The position numbers were made by a program, and so were the translations under genes. From positions 78,561 to 142,560 of the forward strand of contig JAJFIX010000045.1 of NCBI GenBank assembly GCA_021774575.1: a DNA stretch of 64,000 nucleotides. Direction: 5' to 3'. This document shows positions 7,231 to 16,057 of the stretch, in pieces; within the stretch, counting starts at the first letter, position 1, and each line of letters opens with the position of its first letter. The notes beneath the pieces are model-generated. The model did no database searches and was not told the DNA's origin. It was given only the letters and a program-made list of their open reading frames with translations. This stretch comes from Alphaproteobacteria bacterium (lineage in GTDB: Bacteria > Pseudomonadota > Alphaproteobacteria > UBA6615).

Positions 7231-9588
7231 TTAAACCTTTACGCGCTGCAGCCGCAGCGCATTGGCGATTACCGAAACAGAGCTCAGTGACATGGCGGCG
7301 GCGGCAATGATTGGGCTGAGCAATATTCCGATGAACGGGAACAGCACACCGGCAGCCACCGGCACGCCGAGGGAATTGTAGATAAACGCGAAAAAGAGGT
7401 TCTGCCGGATATTTCGCATCGTGGCCCGGCTGAGATTTCGAGCGCGAACGATACCCATTAAATCGCCTTTGACCAGGGTAATTCCTGCGCTCTCCATTGC
7501 AATATCGGTGCCGGTTCCCATGGCAATGCCAACATGGGCTCGCGCCAATGCCGGCGCATCATTAACACCGTCGCCGGCCATCGCGACGATGCGACCTTCG
7601 TCACGCAACCGGCGAACGAACTCTCCCTTACCTTCGGGCAAAACACCGGCCGCAAAGCGGGTGATCCCAAGTTGGTCGGCGACAGCTTTAGCAGTAACTT
7701 TATTATCGCCCGTTACCATCACGACGGTGATGCCGATGGCAGCGAGCTCCTGCAAGGCCTGGGGCGTGGTTTCCTTAATCGGATCGGCGACCGCGATCAA
7801 GCCAGCAATCACACTATCGATCGTCAGATAGACAATTGTGGCACCGGCAGTGCGCAACTCATCGGCCGCCTCATTTGTATCTTCATGGGCAATATGCATT
7901 TCTCGTATCAATGTATCGTTACCCAACGCCACCTCTCGACCGCCAATACGGCCTTGAACCCCTCGCCCGGTCAGAGACTCAAATGTCTCTGGGTCGGGCA
8001 AATTGACGCCGGTCTTTGTTGCGGCATCGATAATGGCTGCCGCTAATGGGTGTTCGCTTTGCTTTTCAAGGGCACCGGCAAGTCGCAAAATTTCGACTTC
8101 GCTAAATCCATTGAAAGGCACAATTAACGAAACTTTGGGCATACCCAGTGTCAGCGTTCCAGTTTTGTCGACGACCAGCGTGTCGACGGTTTCCATCTGC
8201 TCCAGAGATTCGGCATTCTTGATCAAAACGCCTGCATGGGCACCTCGACCGGTACCGACCATGATCGACATCGGCGTGGCCAAACCAAGAGCGCAAGGGC
8301 AGGCTATGATAAGGACGGAGACCGCCGCAATTAACCCGTGGGAGACGGAAGGGACCGGCCCCCAGATCGACCATATGGCAAATGCTAATCCGGCAACCGT
8401 GACGACGGTCGGAACGAAATAGCCGGCCACCCTATCGGCTACCTTTTGAATGGGTGCGCGGGTTCTTTGCGCATCGGCAACCATTTGAACAATTTGCGCC
8501 AATAAGGTCTCGCGGCCGATGCGATCAGCGCGCATGATAAAGCTGCCGGTACCGTTCAGTGTGCCGCCAATTACGGTATCGCGAACCGTTTTTTCTATTG
8601 GGATAGATTCGCCGGTGACCATGGATTCGTCGACCGAACTGGTGCCGCCGACCACGCTTCCATCGACCGGCACTTTCTCTCCAGGGCGGACCCGCAGCAA
8701 ATCGCCGACGAGAACTTGATCCAAATTTACGTCTTCGTCGGCTTCACCCCCAGCATTTTCACCAACCCGCCGGGCCGTTTTTGGCGCCAGGTCGAGGAGC
8801 GCGCGCAGCGCTGAGCCAGTCCGTTCCCGAGCCCGCAACTCTAGGACCTGGCCCAAAAGCACCAAGACGACAATGACCGCCGCAGCTTCAAAATAGATCG
8901 CAACGGTGCCGTGCTCATTTTGAAAGGTTTCGGGGAAGATGTTTGGGGCCAATGTGGCAACGACGCTGTAGATGAAGGCGGCGCCGGTTCCTAGCGCGAT
9001 CAATGTAAACATATTGAGATTTCGAGTTCTGAGCGACTCCCAACCGCGAATGAAGAACGGCATACCACACCAAACAACCGCGGGCGTCGCAAGGATCAGT
9101 TGCAGCCAATTTAGTTGGGTGGCCGAAACATATCGCGTCGCCTGTAGGTTAAAAAAATGCCCCCCCATTTCAAGAACCAATAGCGGAATCGAGAAAACCA
9201 GGCCAACCCAAAACCGTCGTGTCATATCTATCAGTTCCGGGCTCGGTCCGATATCGATGGACGCGTCCATCGGTTCCAATGCCATTCCACATATGGGGCA
9301 GCTCCCCGGCCCGACCTGCACAATTTCCAGGTGCATGGGGCAGGTCCACTCAGCGTCGGCGGGAACATCGGCGGGATCGAACGCCGGTTCACCGCTAAGG
9401 TATTTTTCCGGATCGCTAGCGAACTTCGTTTTACAACCGGCGCCGCAGAAATAATATTTTTTGTCTGAATGCTGGTAAATATGTTTGGCGTTTAGCGTAT
9501 CGACGGACATGCCGCAAACCAGATCCTTTGCAACCGACACCTCCGTGCCTGTCGTCGTGTCGTCGGCTGCGTTCATATGTTTTTTCAC
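7231..9588 (-). CDS. copA: Copper-exporting P1B-type ATPase with YHS and metal-binding N-terminus
   Basis: The 785-residue protein has a YHS domain at about 21-64 (DLVCGMSVD...[12 protein letters not shown]), a heavy-metal-binding segment at 81-106 ([10 protein letters not shown]...SCPICGM), eight predicted membrane helices, the actuator TGES, the channel motif ACPCALG, the phosphorylation site DKTGT and GDGVNDAP. The CPC motif marks Cu(I)/Ag(I) pumps of the inner membrane. The usual N-terminal HMA ferredoxin-like domain with GMTCxxC is absent. The start is GTG 9588 because AGGAGG lies eight bases upstream; ATG 9576 is too far from it. It follows the cueR-like gene by 38 bases, and the CueR-type promoter at 10079-10109 should serve both. 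Confidence 0.93.
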   Translation of the reverse strand: MKKHMNAADDTTTGTEVSVAKDLVCGMSVDTLNAKHIYQHSDKKYYFCGAGCKTKFASDPEKYLSGEPAFDPADVPADAEWTCPMHLEIVQVGPGSCPICGMALEPMDASIDIGPSPELIDMTRRFWVGLVFSIPLLVLEMGGHFFNLQATRYVSATQLNWLQLILATPAVVWCGMPFFIRGWESLRTRNLNMFTLIALGTGAAFIYSVVATLAPNIFPETFQNEHGTVAIYFEAAAVIVVLVLLGQVLELRARERTGSALRALLDLAPKTARRVGENAGGEADEDVNLDQVLVGDLLRVRPGEKVPVDGSVVGGTSSVDESMVTGESIPIEKTVRDTVIGGTLNGTGSFIMRADRIGRETLLAQIVQMVADAQRTRAPIQKVADRVAGYFVPTVVTVAGLAFAIWSIWGPVPSVSHGLIAAVSVLIIACPCALGLATPMSIMVGTGRGAHAGVLIKNAESLEQMETVDTLVVDKTGTLTLGMPKVSLIVPFNGFSEVEILRLAGALEKQSEHPLAAAIIDAATKTGVNLPDPETFESLTGRGVQGRIGGREVALGNDTLIREMHIAHEDTNEAADELRTAGATIVYLTIDSVIAGLIAVADPIKETTPQALQELAAIGITVVMVTGDNKVTAKAVADQLGITRFAAGVLPEGKGEFVRRLRDEGRIVAMAGDGVNDAPALARAHVGIAMGTGTDIAMESAGITLVKGDLMGIVRARNLSRATMRNIRQNLFFAFIYNSLGVPVAAGVLFPFIGILLSPIIAAAAMSLSSVSVIANALRLQRVKV

Positions 9589-9626
9589 TGCTTAGCCTCC
9601 TGCAGATCAGCGGTTCATCTGATGTT

Positions 9627-10037
9627 TCACGAGTTTGATGAAACCTTGCCCGAAACGTGCTTCTGTGCCCCGAACGAGCCAACGAGATCATCGAAAATTG
9701 GACAATCGGGCATGTCATCGCCATGGCACTCCCTAGCCAAATGCGTCAGCGTGGCCCGCATAGACTGGAGTTGAGAAATTTTGATTTTAATATCCTCAAT
9801 CCGGGCCAACGCCATTTCTTTTACGTCCAATCTCGCCCGGCTCTTGGCCTGATATAGCGCGAGTAACTCTCGTCATCGGGCGCGATGGAGGAACTGCAGG
9901 ACATGAACATCTCGGTCGACATAGGTTCTATACCCGTTGTTGGATCGGCTCGCCGGGATAGCCAGTCCTATTTGCCCGTAAAAACGTATCGTTTTGGCCG
10001 GAAATCCAGTTTTGCCAGCAACCTCTCCGATAAGCAT
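9627..10037 (-). pseudogene. cueR: MerR-family copper regulator broken by in-frame TGA and short deletion
   Basis: From ATG 10037 (GAGG upstream) the frame reads MLIGEVAGKTGFPAKTIRFY, a MerR-type helix-turn-helix, to HRAR at residue 54 and then TGA at codon 55 (9873-9875). The same frame goes on as RELLALYQAK through a dimerisation helix (LDVKEMALARI) to CHGDDMPDC, the Cys-x7-Cys copper loop of CueR, and stops at 9627. Compared with E. coli CueR the two halves match, but about eight codons (the GFNLEESG region) are missing at the TGA. A 54-residue DNA-binding fragment could still be made. A sequencing or assembly error cannot be excluded. Confidence 0.75.
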
Positions 10038-10078
10038 TTTCCAACCCTCACGATGAATGATTGTCGCGTTCTGACTGG

Positions 10079-10109
10079 AATATAGAGCTTCCAGTATGTA
10101 GAGGGTCAA
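10079..10109 (-). promoter_or_regulatory. CueR-type promoter/operator of the cueR-copA operon
   Basis: On the minus strand TTGACC (10104-10109) and TATATT (10079-10084) are separated by 19 bases, the long spacer typical of MerR-family promoters. The spacer holds CTGGAAG, and the whole site aligns without gaps to the E. coli copA promoter, matching TTGACC, CTGGAAG and the TA after it. It lies 41 bases before the cueR-like ATG. Confidence 0.7.
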
Positions 10110-10347
10110 GACGATTTTTGGAGAAAACCGCATGCAAGAATGCGTTGACCTTCCTTTGGAGGAAACTGGAAACCCTCGCGCTGTTTTGGACGGCAGGGTC
10201 AGACTGCGTCGAAACTACTGCAATTTACCCATCCCGCCACATTGGCCGCGAATTGCCAATAATCGCCAATAATCGCCAATAATCGAATGAGTTCTGCAAG
10301 ACTAATGAGGCAACTTTTAATAGTGTCGGCGGACGCGCTGGGCCTAA
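10110..10347. other. Gene-free stretch between copper operon and TPR gene
   Basis: With the promoter region before it, about 310 bases carry no gene. On plus, around 10143-10172, is a sequence starting TTGACCTTCC with a TTCCT-N4-AGGAA palindrome that recalls a MerR-type site but lacks a good -10. A 10-bp direct repeat lies at 10251-10286. No coding sequence is supported. Confidence 0.5.
10251..10286. repeat. 10-bp direct repeat, about 3.5 copies
   Basis: Units AATTGCCAAT, AATCGCCAAT, AATCGCCAAT and a partial AATCGA stand head to tail. They lie past the 3' end of the TPR gene, outside any coding sequence. Confidence 0.8.
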
Positions 10348-11196
10348 CTATTGCTGGCGTTGGGTTATCCGGCAGTAAGATCCCGCAACTTGCGCCTGAG
10401 ATTGGACGAGAAAAGATTTACCGGTATCGGGGTCGGCAAAGGAGATGCCACCGCATTCATCTTCGGCCGCTTGATCGGCCGCAACGACGTAGGGCGGCAA
10501 ATCCTCATTATCCCATTCGAACATCTCGAAGGCCATGGCGCTGCTCTGTGGATCGACATGGCTTTTCGGGGTTGGCGTTGCACTCGCAACCAAAGTTGTT
10601 TCGGCGGCAAATTCCATCGCGCCCAAGGCAGATCTCAGAGCAATGACATAGTCCGAATTTTCCGGGTCGAGTTTTACGAGGTTGCTGAAATCTGCGACTG
10701 CTAGGTCGACGTCACCCATTTCCAGCAACAAATTCGCCCGATTATAGAGCGGCAATGAATTTGCTGGCTCCAGGGCAATAGCCGCGGAATAATCTTCGAT
10801 CGCCCGTCCGAATTGGGCCAAACTCTCCCGCGCAATGCCTCTATTGTAATAGGCAGACGCATCATCGGACGCGATCGATATCGCGGTGTCATAATCGTCG
10901 ATAGCGGCCTCAGTCTGACCATTTAGCTGGTGCGCATAGCCAAGATTGTAATGAACGGTTGCCAACTGGTCGTCCGACAGGCTTGCCCCATCCGCTTCGA
11001 TCAAATTCGTCAAGGTCGCAATGGCGTTAGAGAATTCACCATTCAGAATTTCGGAAACAGCAGAATTTACGACGCCGATATTTTGATCTGATGTTGCCGT
11101 CGCATCACGGACAACGGCGTCGCCGCCAAATGCCACCAACACAACACCCAAAACCGCAATTTTGACTTTATTTTCCAGGGTAACAAAACGACGCAT
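10348..11196 (-). CDS. Secreted TPR-repeat protein
   Basis: The start is ATG 11196, with GGAGGG a few bases upstream. A longer frame to 11229 lacks this. The 282-residue product has an N-terminal hydrophobic segment (KIAVLGVVLVAFGG) and at least three tetratricopeptide repeats between about residues 60 and 175, including YNLGYAHQLNGQTEAAIDDY and YNRGIARESLAQFGRAIEDY. The C-terminal 80 residues are not TPR and hold two Cys (ECGG and YCRIT) that may pair in the periplasm. It is a paralogue of the next upstream gene (11336-12904). TPRs bind proteins, so a scaffold role at the envelope is likely; the partner is unknown. Confidence 0.82.
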   Translation of the reverse strand: MRRFVTLENKVKIAVLGVVLVAFGGDAVVRDATATSDQNIGVVNSAVSEILNGEFSNAIATLTNLIEADGASLSDDQLATVHYNLGYAHQLNGQTEAAIDDYDTAISIASDDASAYYNRGIARESLAQFGRAIEDYSAAIALEPANSLPLYNRANLLLEMGDVDLAVADFSNLVKLDPENSDYVIALRSALGAMEFAAETTLVASATPTPKSHVDPQSSAMAFEMFEWDNEDLPPYVVAADQAAEDECGGISFADPDTGKSFLVQSQAQVAGSYCRITQRQQ

Positions 11197-11335
11197 AATC
11201 CCTCCAAAAATCCGCATTCGGCTCGGCATTTTCAGTCAGCCACCGAATCCCCTTTAGTATAGCACTATTTAACGGATTTTTGGTAATGCTTTTTTAATAG
11301 AACATAACAGTTCCTTAGGAGGTTTACGCCGGAAT

Positions 11336-12904
11336 TTAGCGGCGTAACACGACAAGCCCAGCCTCAAACATTGCCCGACAATCAGTACCGTCATGGAGCA
11401 CGTCAGCCTTTAAGAGCTGGGTATGTGCCATGCCGGGCCCGGTGAAACGCGCATCGTCGCATTCTCCATCTGTGGCAAATGGGCTGGCGTCATCGCCAAA
11501 ATTTGGCGTCAACTCATGCCCAAGGGCAGTCCCGCCCGCTTGGTCGGGTTGACTAAGGCCACCGCCTAGAACGGCGCCGGGCAACAAGGGGGGTGTCGGC
11601 ACCACAACAGGAGCCTGGGCTACTTGGGGAATATCCGGGATTTGGCCTGACGGCGGCAATGGCGTCGGTTGCTCAATAGCCTGAGGAGTAACCTCAGGAG
11701 CAGCTTGCGGAGCGGTGGCAATGACACGTTTGTTCGATGTCGCCTTGCGGGGGGGTACACTAGGCGATGATGCGACCTCGGATATTGCAGGTAAATCCGG
11801 GACGGGCACCGAGACCGATGGCGCCAATGGCTGTTGCGCCGGAGCAGGTGGCGTGTCGGAAACACTAGATTGCCGCTGTGGCTCCAGCGTTTGAGGTTCC
11901 GCGACTGATTGAACGGGCCCAGCAGCCACCTCAACCGGAGGCACTTCGGGCTCAAGCTCGGGGACCGGCTGCGCAGGAACAGAAACAACCGATGGCGTAG
12001 AATTTTGTAATTCCGGCACAGCGGCAACTTCGACTTCAACTTCAACTTCAACTTCGACTTCGACTTCAACTTCAACTTCGACTTCGACCTCGTCCTCGTC
12101 CTCGTCCTCTACCGCCACCTCTGTCGTTGGAGCTGGAGCTGGAGCTGGAGCTGGAGCTGGAGCTGGAGCTGGAGCTGGAGCTGGAGCTGGAGCTGGAGCT
12201 GGAGCTGGAGCTGGAGCTGGAGCTGGAGCTGGAGCTGGAGCTGGAGCTGGAGCTGGAGCTGGGACTTCTTCCTCCGGCTCTTGGCGAGCGGTCGTATCCT
12301 GTATGACTTGGCGTCTATTGGGGGTAATGGGCACCGGCACTCGGGTCGCTGCAAGCTCCTCTGCCGCAGCGACCTGCGCCAATCGGGCGCTGCAGGCCGC
12401 GCCATCCCCGAGTCCCTGGGTTGCGGCAAATCTATCACTAATTTCGCGTCGGGTCGGATTCAATCTCACAGCATCGGCGTAGTCGGCAACGGCGCAATTG
12501 ATGTCGCCAAGCGCCTCGTAGGCCGTTCCTCGATTAAAAAAAGAAAACGAATCAGTGGGGCTTAAACCAATTGATTGGGTATAATCTTCAATCGCTGCGT
12601 CAAGATTGCCCAAGCGCTGCTGAGCAAGACCACGATTGTAGAGCACCTGCCCCCGATCACCTTCAGTCAGGCCGTCGCCGGCTGCTAAGGCCCGGGTTAA
12701 AATATCTATGGCCCGCGCATTCTCCCCCTGCACAACAGCGGTAATGCCGACGTTAGCGTCCTGGAGAGCGGTCGAAAATGCGGCACTGGAAATGCCAAAT
12801 AGCGCCAAAGAGAACAGCAACATAGAAATCACTGCCTGGGAAATCACCGCCTGGGAAATCACTGCCTGGCGCGCATCAAAAAACTGTCTTCCGGGCCCGG
12901 ACAT
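11336..12904 (-). CDS. Secreted TPR protein with long Pro-Ala and Val-Glu repeat tracts
   Basis: The 522-residue protein starts at ATG 12904, with GGAGG eight bases upstream. Residues 13-27 repeat AVISQ from a 15-bp tandem repeat, then comes a signal-like hydrophobic core. Two or three TPRs follow (YNRGLAQQRLGNLDAAIEDY, FNRGTAYEALGDINCAVADY). The middle is a Pro-Ala tract from 22 hexanucleotide copies, then ED and VE tracts, then a Pro/Val/Gln-rich region. The C-terminal 70 residues (DGECDDARFTGPGM...DCRAMFEAG) look like a small folded domain with paired Cys. The PA tract would be a stiff rod separating the two ends, perhaps across the periplasm. Confidence 0.82.
   Translation of the reverse strand: MSGPGRQFFDARQAVISQAVISQAVISMLLFSLALFGISSAAFSTALQDANVGITAVVQGENARAIDILTRALAAGDGLTEGDRGQVLYNRGLAQQRLGNLDAAIEDYTQSIGLSPTDSFSFFNRGTAYEALGDINCAVADYADAVRLNPTRREISDRFAATQGLGDGAACSARLAQVAAAEELAATRVPVPITPNRRQVIQDTTARQEPEEEVPAPAPAPAPAPAPAPAPAPAPAPAPAPAPAPAPAPAPAPAPAPAPTTEVAVEDEDEDEVEVEVEVEVEVEVEVEVEVEVAAVPELQNSTPSVVSVPAQPVPELEPEVPPVEVAAGPVQSVAEPQTLEPQRQSSVSDTPPAPAQQPLAPSVSVPVPDLPAISEVASSPSVPPRKATSNKRVIATAPQAAPEVTPQAIEQPTPLPPSGQIPDIPQVAQAPVVVPTPPLLPGAVLGGGLSQPDQAGGTALGHELTPNFGDDASPFATDGECDDARFTGPGMAHTQLLKADVLHDGTDCRAMFEAGLVVLRR
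12028..12087. repeat. Imperfect hexanucleotide repeat encoding Val-Glu
   Basis: About ten units of ACTTC(A/G) on plus encode alternating Glu and Val in the TPR protein, next to a CGTCCT run that encodes Glu-Asp. It sits beside the perfect AGCTGG tract. Confidence 0.8.
12131..12262. repeat. Perfect hexanucleotide microsatellite, 22 copies of AGCTGG
   Basis: Positions 12131-12262 are 22 uninterrupted copies of AGCTGG (coding strand CCAGCT), encoding a Pro-Ala rod. Perfect identity of all units points to recent or ongoing slippage. Gain or loss of units keeps the frame. Confidence 0.95.
12825..12869. repeat. Three 15-bp tandem repeats in signal region
   Basis: Units at 12825-12839, 12840-12854 and 12855-12869 differ by one base and encode the repeated AVISQ/AVISM before the signal peptide core of the TPR protein. 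Confidence 0.85.
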
Positions 12905-13404
12905 AGCTTAGGCCTCCTATACTTACTCTACCCCTTGTTCCACTCACGCAAGTCCCACTCACGCGAGCCCGACAAAGGCACAAAATAACTCCCCGACTAT
13001 ACAAATCCGCCTTCTCCCCGTTATCCCAGGATTTCCGGCGAGCCCCACAAATTACGGGGCATATGGTTTCAAATGGCTGGAAAAAGTTAATATTCCGCTA
13101 ATAACCACAAAGAACCACAAATTGCCACAAAGCCAATTCAGACTGCCTGCACGACAAATCAAATATCCAAACCGGATCTTTTCCATATGCGCGCCAATTC
13201 CGCGATCTACGAATCCAAAACCGTCACGCAGCGCCGCTACTCGCAGTGTTGCATGGCCAAATCCCTATTTCCGTCCGGAATCCTACATGGTACCCCTATA
13301 TATGGGGTCCGTCCGCGGGCCAACCACTACCCGTATTTATTCTTTAAGTTGAGTAACTTAGTACCATTCAACAGGCAAAATAGTCAAGTCTGGAAGGGAT
13401 TAAA
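12905..13404. other. 500-base gene-free region
   Basis: No coding sequence is supported on either strand. The frames present (for example 13122-13352) have no recognisable features. It must carry the promoter of the minus-strand TPR gene and of the plus-strand DUF2141 gene. Visible elements are a 15-bp imperfect direct repeat (CACTCACGC) at about 12941-12970, repeated CCACAAA motifs at 13107-13135, and an inverted repeat ACCCC-N7-GGGGT at 13292-13308. Confidence 0.5.
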
Positions 13405-13860
13405 ATGATAGAATGCCCAGCAATGAACACCAGTTGGATGGCAAGATCAACGGTCATCGGTGCCGCAATTTTTGCCATAACCAGCCCGTTTCAGCAGTCA
13501 TTTGGCGCCGAACTGGAAATTCGCCTGACCGGCATGAAAAGTCAGCGGGGCGATGTCCATTTCGGACTTTACAATAATGCCGAAGATTTTCCCGGCGGAG
13601 ACTCAATTACCGGCGACAACCGGCCTGCAGACCAAGACATTGTCGTCTTCAAAGTGCCCGACTTGCCCCCCGGCCAATATGCAATTGCCGGATTTCATGA
13701 CAGCAACGGCAACGGCGAGCACGACGTATCGATATTCCGCATAGAAGACTTCGTCTTCTCACAAGGCGCAAAAGCCCTCTTTCGCGCGCCGGATTTTTCC
13801 GATGCAGCGTTCACGGTTATCGAGCCGTCTACAGTTGTCACCCTAGACTTTTCGGACTAA
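13405..13860 (+). CDS. Secreted DUF2141 protein
   Basis: The 151-residue protein has a signal peptide (core at about 14-28, likely cleavage near FGA). The mature part begins LEIRLTGMKSQRGDVHFGLY and contains FKVPDLPPGQYAIAGFHDSN followed by GNGEHD, the hallmark of DUF2141: a small beta-sandwich with a lysine- or glycine-rich turn and conserved G-Y-A-I-x-x-F-H-D. GGAAGGG stands before ATG 13405. The family is exported and of unknown function. It is convergent with mlaC, 33 bases away. Confidence 0.85.
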   Translation: MIECPAMNTSWMARSTVIGAAIFAITSPFQQSFGAELEIRLTGMKSQRGDVHFGLYNNAEDFPGGDSITGDNRPADQDIVVFKVPDLPPGQYAIAGFHDSNGNGEHDVSIFRIEDFVFSQGAKALFRAPDFSDAAFTVIEPSTVVTLDFSD

Positions 13861-13893
13861 CGGTGCAGCGCCGCACCGGCTAAAGCAGGGGCG

Positions 13894-14529
13894 CTAATTA
13901 ATTGCATCTCGCCGTTCGCGCAGCAAATCGTTGAGCGCCGAGACGCTGCCGTTATTTTGCCGCAACACAGCTTCAAATTCGTCGCGCTGCGCTTGCACGA
14001 GGCTAATGCCGCTGACCACGACATCTGTGACCTTGAAGACATTATTCTGGGCGGCGACCTGCCATTCGACCGGCAACTGATCGGCTCCGCTGCCGAAGGT
14101 CGTGCGAACCAAAGCAAAATTTAGCTGGGGATTTGGGTTGTCCAAGTTTTTTGCCCCGATGACAGTAAACCTTTGCCCGCCTAGGTCACCGAGGCGACCC
14201 GACCAGGCGCGGACAGTCACATCCTGAAATAGCTGTAAAAACTCGGATTTTTCTTGATCAGTGCTGGCATTCCAATTTCGGCCCAGAACAAAGCGCCCAA
14301 TGATGTTAACGGCCAAATTTTCGACCAAAACGTTGCTCAGTCTTTCTTCGAGCTCACTTTTTGAAAGTCCAGCCTCGGTCAATGAATTAACCGCATCGTC
14401 GGTCACCGCAGCGATAAAATCCATCGACGTATCGACATGGTCCTGGGCCGTTACCGGTCCGGAAAATACCGTTGCCACGGTCAACACCAGCCCTGCAACA
14501 ACTCCAAAAACCTTACTTCGCACGGTCAT
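13894..14529 (-). CDS. mlaC: MlaC/Ttg2D-family periplasmic phospholipid carrier
   Basis: The start is ATG 14529, with GGAG five bases before it, in preference to a frame to 14571. The 211-residue product has a signal peptide ending near VTAQ and the MlaC fold throughout: LSNVLVENLAVNIIGRFVLG, then DVTVRAWSGRL and late VEWQVAAQNNVFKVTDVVVSG. MlaC proteins carry phospholipids between the MlaA complex of the outer membrane and an inner-membrane ABC transporter. It follows mlaA on the same strand by about 170 bases. A second family member, hpnM, is at 16080-16736. No mlaDEF genes are in the window. Confidence 0.85.
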   Translation of the reverse strand: MTVRSKVFGVVAGLVLTVATVFSGPVTAQDHVDTSMDFIAAVTDDAVNSLTEAGLSKSELEERLSNVLVENLAVNIIGRFVLGRNWNASTDQEKSEFLQLFQDVTVRAWSGRLGDLGGQRFTVIGAKNLDNPNPQLNFALVRTTFGSGADQLPVEWQVAAQNNVFKVTDVVVSGISLVQAQRDEFEAVLRQNNGSVSALNDLLRERRDAIN

Positions 14530-14702
14530 AATTTCTCCGATCTTACTCAGTATTATCATCCCATATTCCATTTAGGAGGGCTTTACAAATTGACCAGCTC
14601 TTTTCCCGCTTCGGCAGGTTTTGCCCAAAATCAAATTTCGGGTGGCACCCCCACGAAACTCTATCAATATAGACCTGGCAATACAGATCTGGATAGATCT
14701 GG

Positions 14703-15770
14703 TTAATTCTGGCTTGTTTCCATTGCAGGTCCGGCACCGAATAAATCAACATCAATGCCGCTCTTTTTCAACTCTGCAATAGCCGATACGGGTACATCTC
14801 CTTCAATATCGGCCGACGGCGCTTCGACAATCGACGCCGCATCATCTCCAGTAAAGCCAGCGGCAAAATCGTCTCCCAGCGCATCGCCGAAATCATCTTC
14901 AAATTCCGCCCCAAACTCCACAATTACCGTTGGCGAAGTGCCAATCAGCGGATCGATATTTCCGTCCCTGATCAGGGAGTTTCTATTTTGCGTGTAGAGG
15001 CTACGAACAGTGGCGTAAAAATCTAAGGATGTCGCCTCAAGGTTTTCAAGTTCATCGCCAAGGCGGGCCCTTGTATCGACGCCGCCAACAACTGTGCGTG
15101 CCAAGCCACCTGTTGGACCGATTGCAATACCAACTGGATCAATGATCGAATCAATTAATCGGCCGAACGCGTCACGAACATTTGCCGGCCCCAACAAGGG
15201 CAGGACTATATATGGGCCTTCGGCAATGCCGGCAACGGCCAAGGTCTGGCCCGCATCCTCATCTGGATAAGGCATATCGTCGGAGAAATCCCCCAGCCAC
15301 AAGGTAACACCATTGGTAACGAACCGAGCCACCGTTGTGCCAGCTTCCCCGGGCTTTCCTTGGAATAACGAATGCAGGGCCGAAAGGGGCAGCTGAAAAT
15401 TCCGCAACAGGGTGGTAACCCGGTCACGAATTGGCTCCGGTGTCAGTTCGGTATATGAGATGGCTATGGGCTCGAATAAAAACCGGTCAAGTGTGGTGTT
15501 AAACGCGAATATCGCTCTATTCACGCCCTCGAACGGATCGTTGGGCTCGACGGGAACAGGTAGGCCCAGGGGCCCGATTTCCAAGCCTGCCGCCGTGCCA
15601 TTTTGTACATTGTCGGAGACACAAGCGCCAAGCGCTAGCGGCATTGCAACTAACGCAACGAACAAGAGTCGACTTAATTTAGAACCAGACCAGCCGCATT
15701 CATCGCCCGAGTCAGGTGCCCGCGCATTATCCAGATAAATACGCGTGGCAACGTCAAATTTTGCCTTCAT
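14703..15770 (-). CDS. mlaA: MlaA (VacJ) outer-membrane lipoprotein with acidic tail
   Basis: The 355-residue protein has a lipobox LALGAC with Cys50 as acylation site, after an unusually long N-terminus. The MlaA domain starts DPFEGVNRAIFAFN and includes TPEPIRD, LPLSALHSLFQG, DEDAGQTLAVAG and GPYIVLPLLGP. MlaA lies in the outer membrane and removes phospholipid from its outer leaflet. After the domain comes an acidic tail with FEDDFGDALGDDF that is also found, in similar form, on the second MlaA at 30703. AGGG stands five bases before the ATG. Confidence 0.9.
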   Translation of the reverse strand: MKAKFDVATRIYLDNARAPDSGDECGWSGSKLSRLLFVALVAMPLALGACVSDNVQNGTAAGLEIGPLGLPVPVEPNDPFEGVNRAIFAFNTTLDRFLFEPIAISYTELTPEPIRDRVTTLLRNFQLPLSALHSLFQGKPGEAGTTVARFVTNGVTLWLGDFSDDMPYPDEDAGQTLAVAGIAEGPYIVLPLLGPANVRDAFGRLIDSIIDPVGIAIGPTGGLARTVVGGVDTRARLGDELENLEATSLDFYATVRSLYTQNRNSLIRDGNIDPLIGTSPTVIVEFGAEFEDDFGDALGDDFAAGFTGDDAASIVEAPSADIEGDVPVSAIAELKKSGIDVDLFGAGPAMETSQN

Positions 15771-15910
15771 AATAGCCCTACGTGCCAGTGTGAGCTCATA
15801 TGTCGCCGCGGCTTCGCCTGCCAGTTGGGCCGCTTGCGACTATTCCGCGCCGATCATATACGGCAAAAAGTGAGGAATCCGCGCTAATCCAAACGTGACG
15901 ACACGCATTC

Positions 15911-15919
15911 TGTGGATAA
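15911..15919 (-). promoter_or_regulatory. DnaA box
   Basis: TGTGGATAA on plus, so TTATCCACA on minus, is a perfect match to the consensus DnaA box. It lies in the gene-free region upstream of mlaA. Confidence 0.55.
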
Positions 15920-16048
15920 CTCTCCACCCACCACGCTGCCTTCGCATCAATTGCGCGGCAAACAATATTCAGCCGGCAAAATACCCATCATTTCCGCCGA
16001 ATTTAGAGGAATCATGAATACAACATCCAGACCCGGAAAACCAAAAAC

Positions 16049-16057
16049 TTATCCACA
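16049..16057 (+). promoter_or_regulatory. DnaA box
   Basis: TTATCCACA, a perfect consensus DnaA box in the opposite orientation to that at 15911, just past the 3' end of hpnM. Confidence 0.55.

Noticed and set aside
9577..9857. Plus-strand frames opposite cueR/copA
   Set aside because: They are antisense to the cueR-like gene, whose residues match the CueR family well.
10143..10173. Second CueR-type site on plus (TTGACCTTCC with AGGAA)
   Set aside because: The half-site spacing differs from CueR sites, there is no acceptable -10, and no plus-strand gene follows.
12131..12262. CRISPR-like array
   Set aside because: The tract is a pure hexanucleotide repeat without spacers inside a coding sequence.
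13122..13408. Small plus-strand frames in the 500-base gap
   Set aside because: No ribosome binding site, domain or sensible composition; they overlap each other in different frames.
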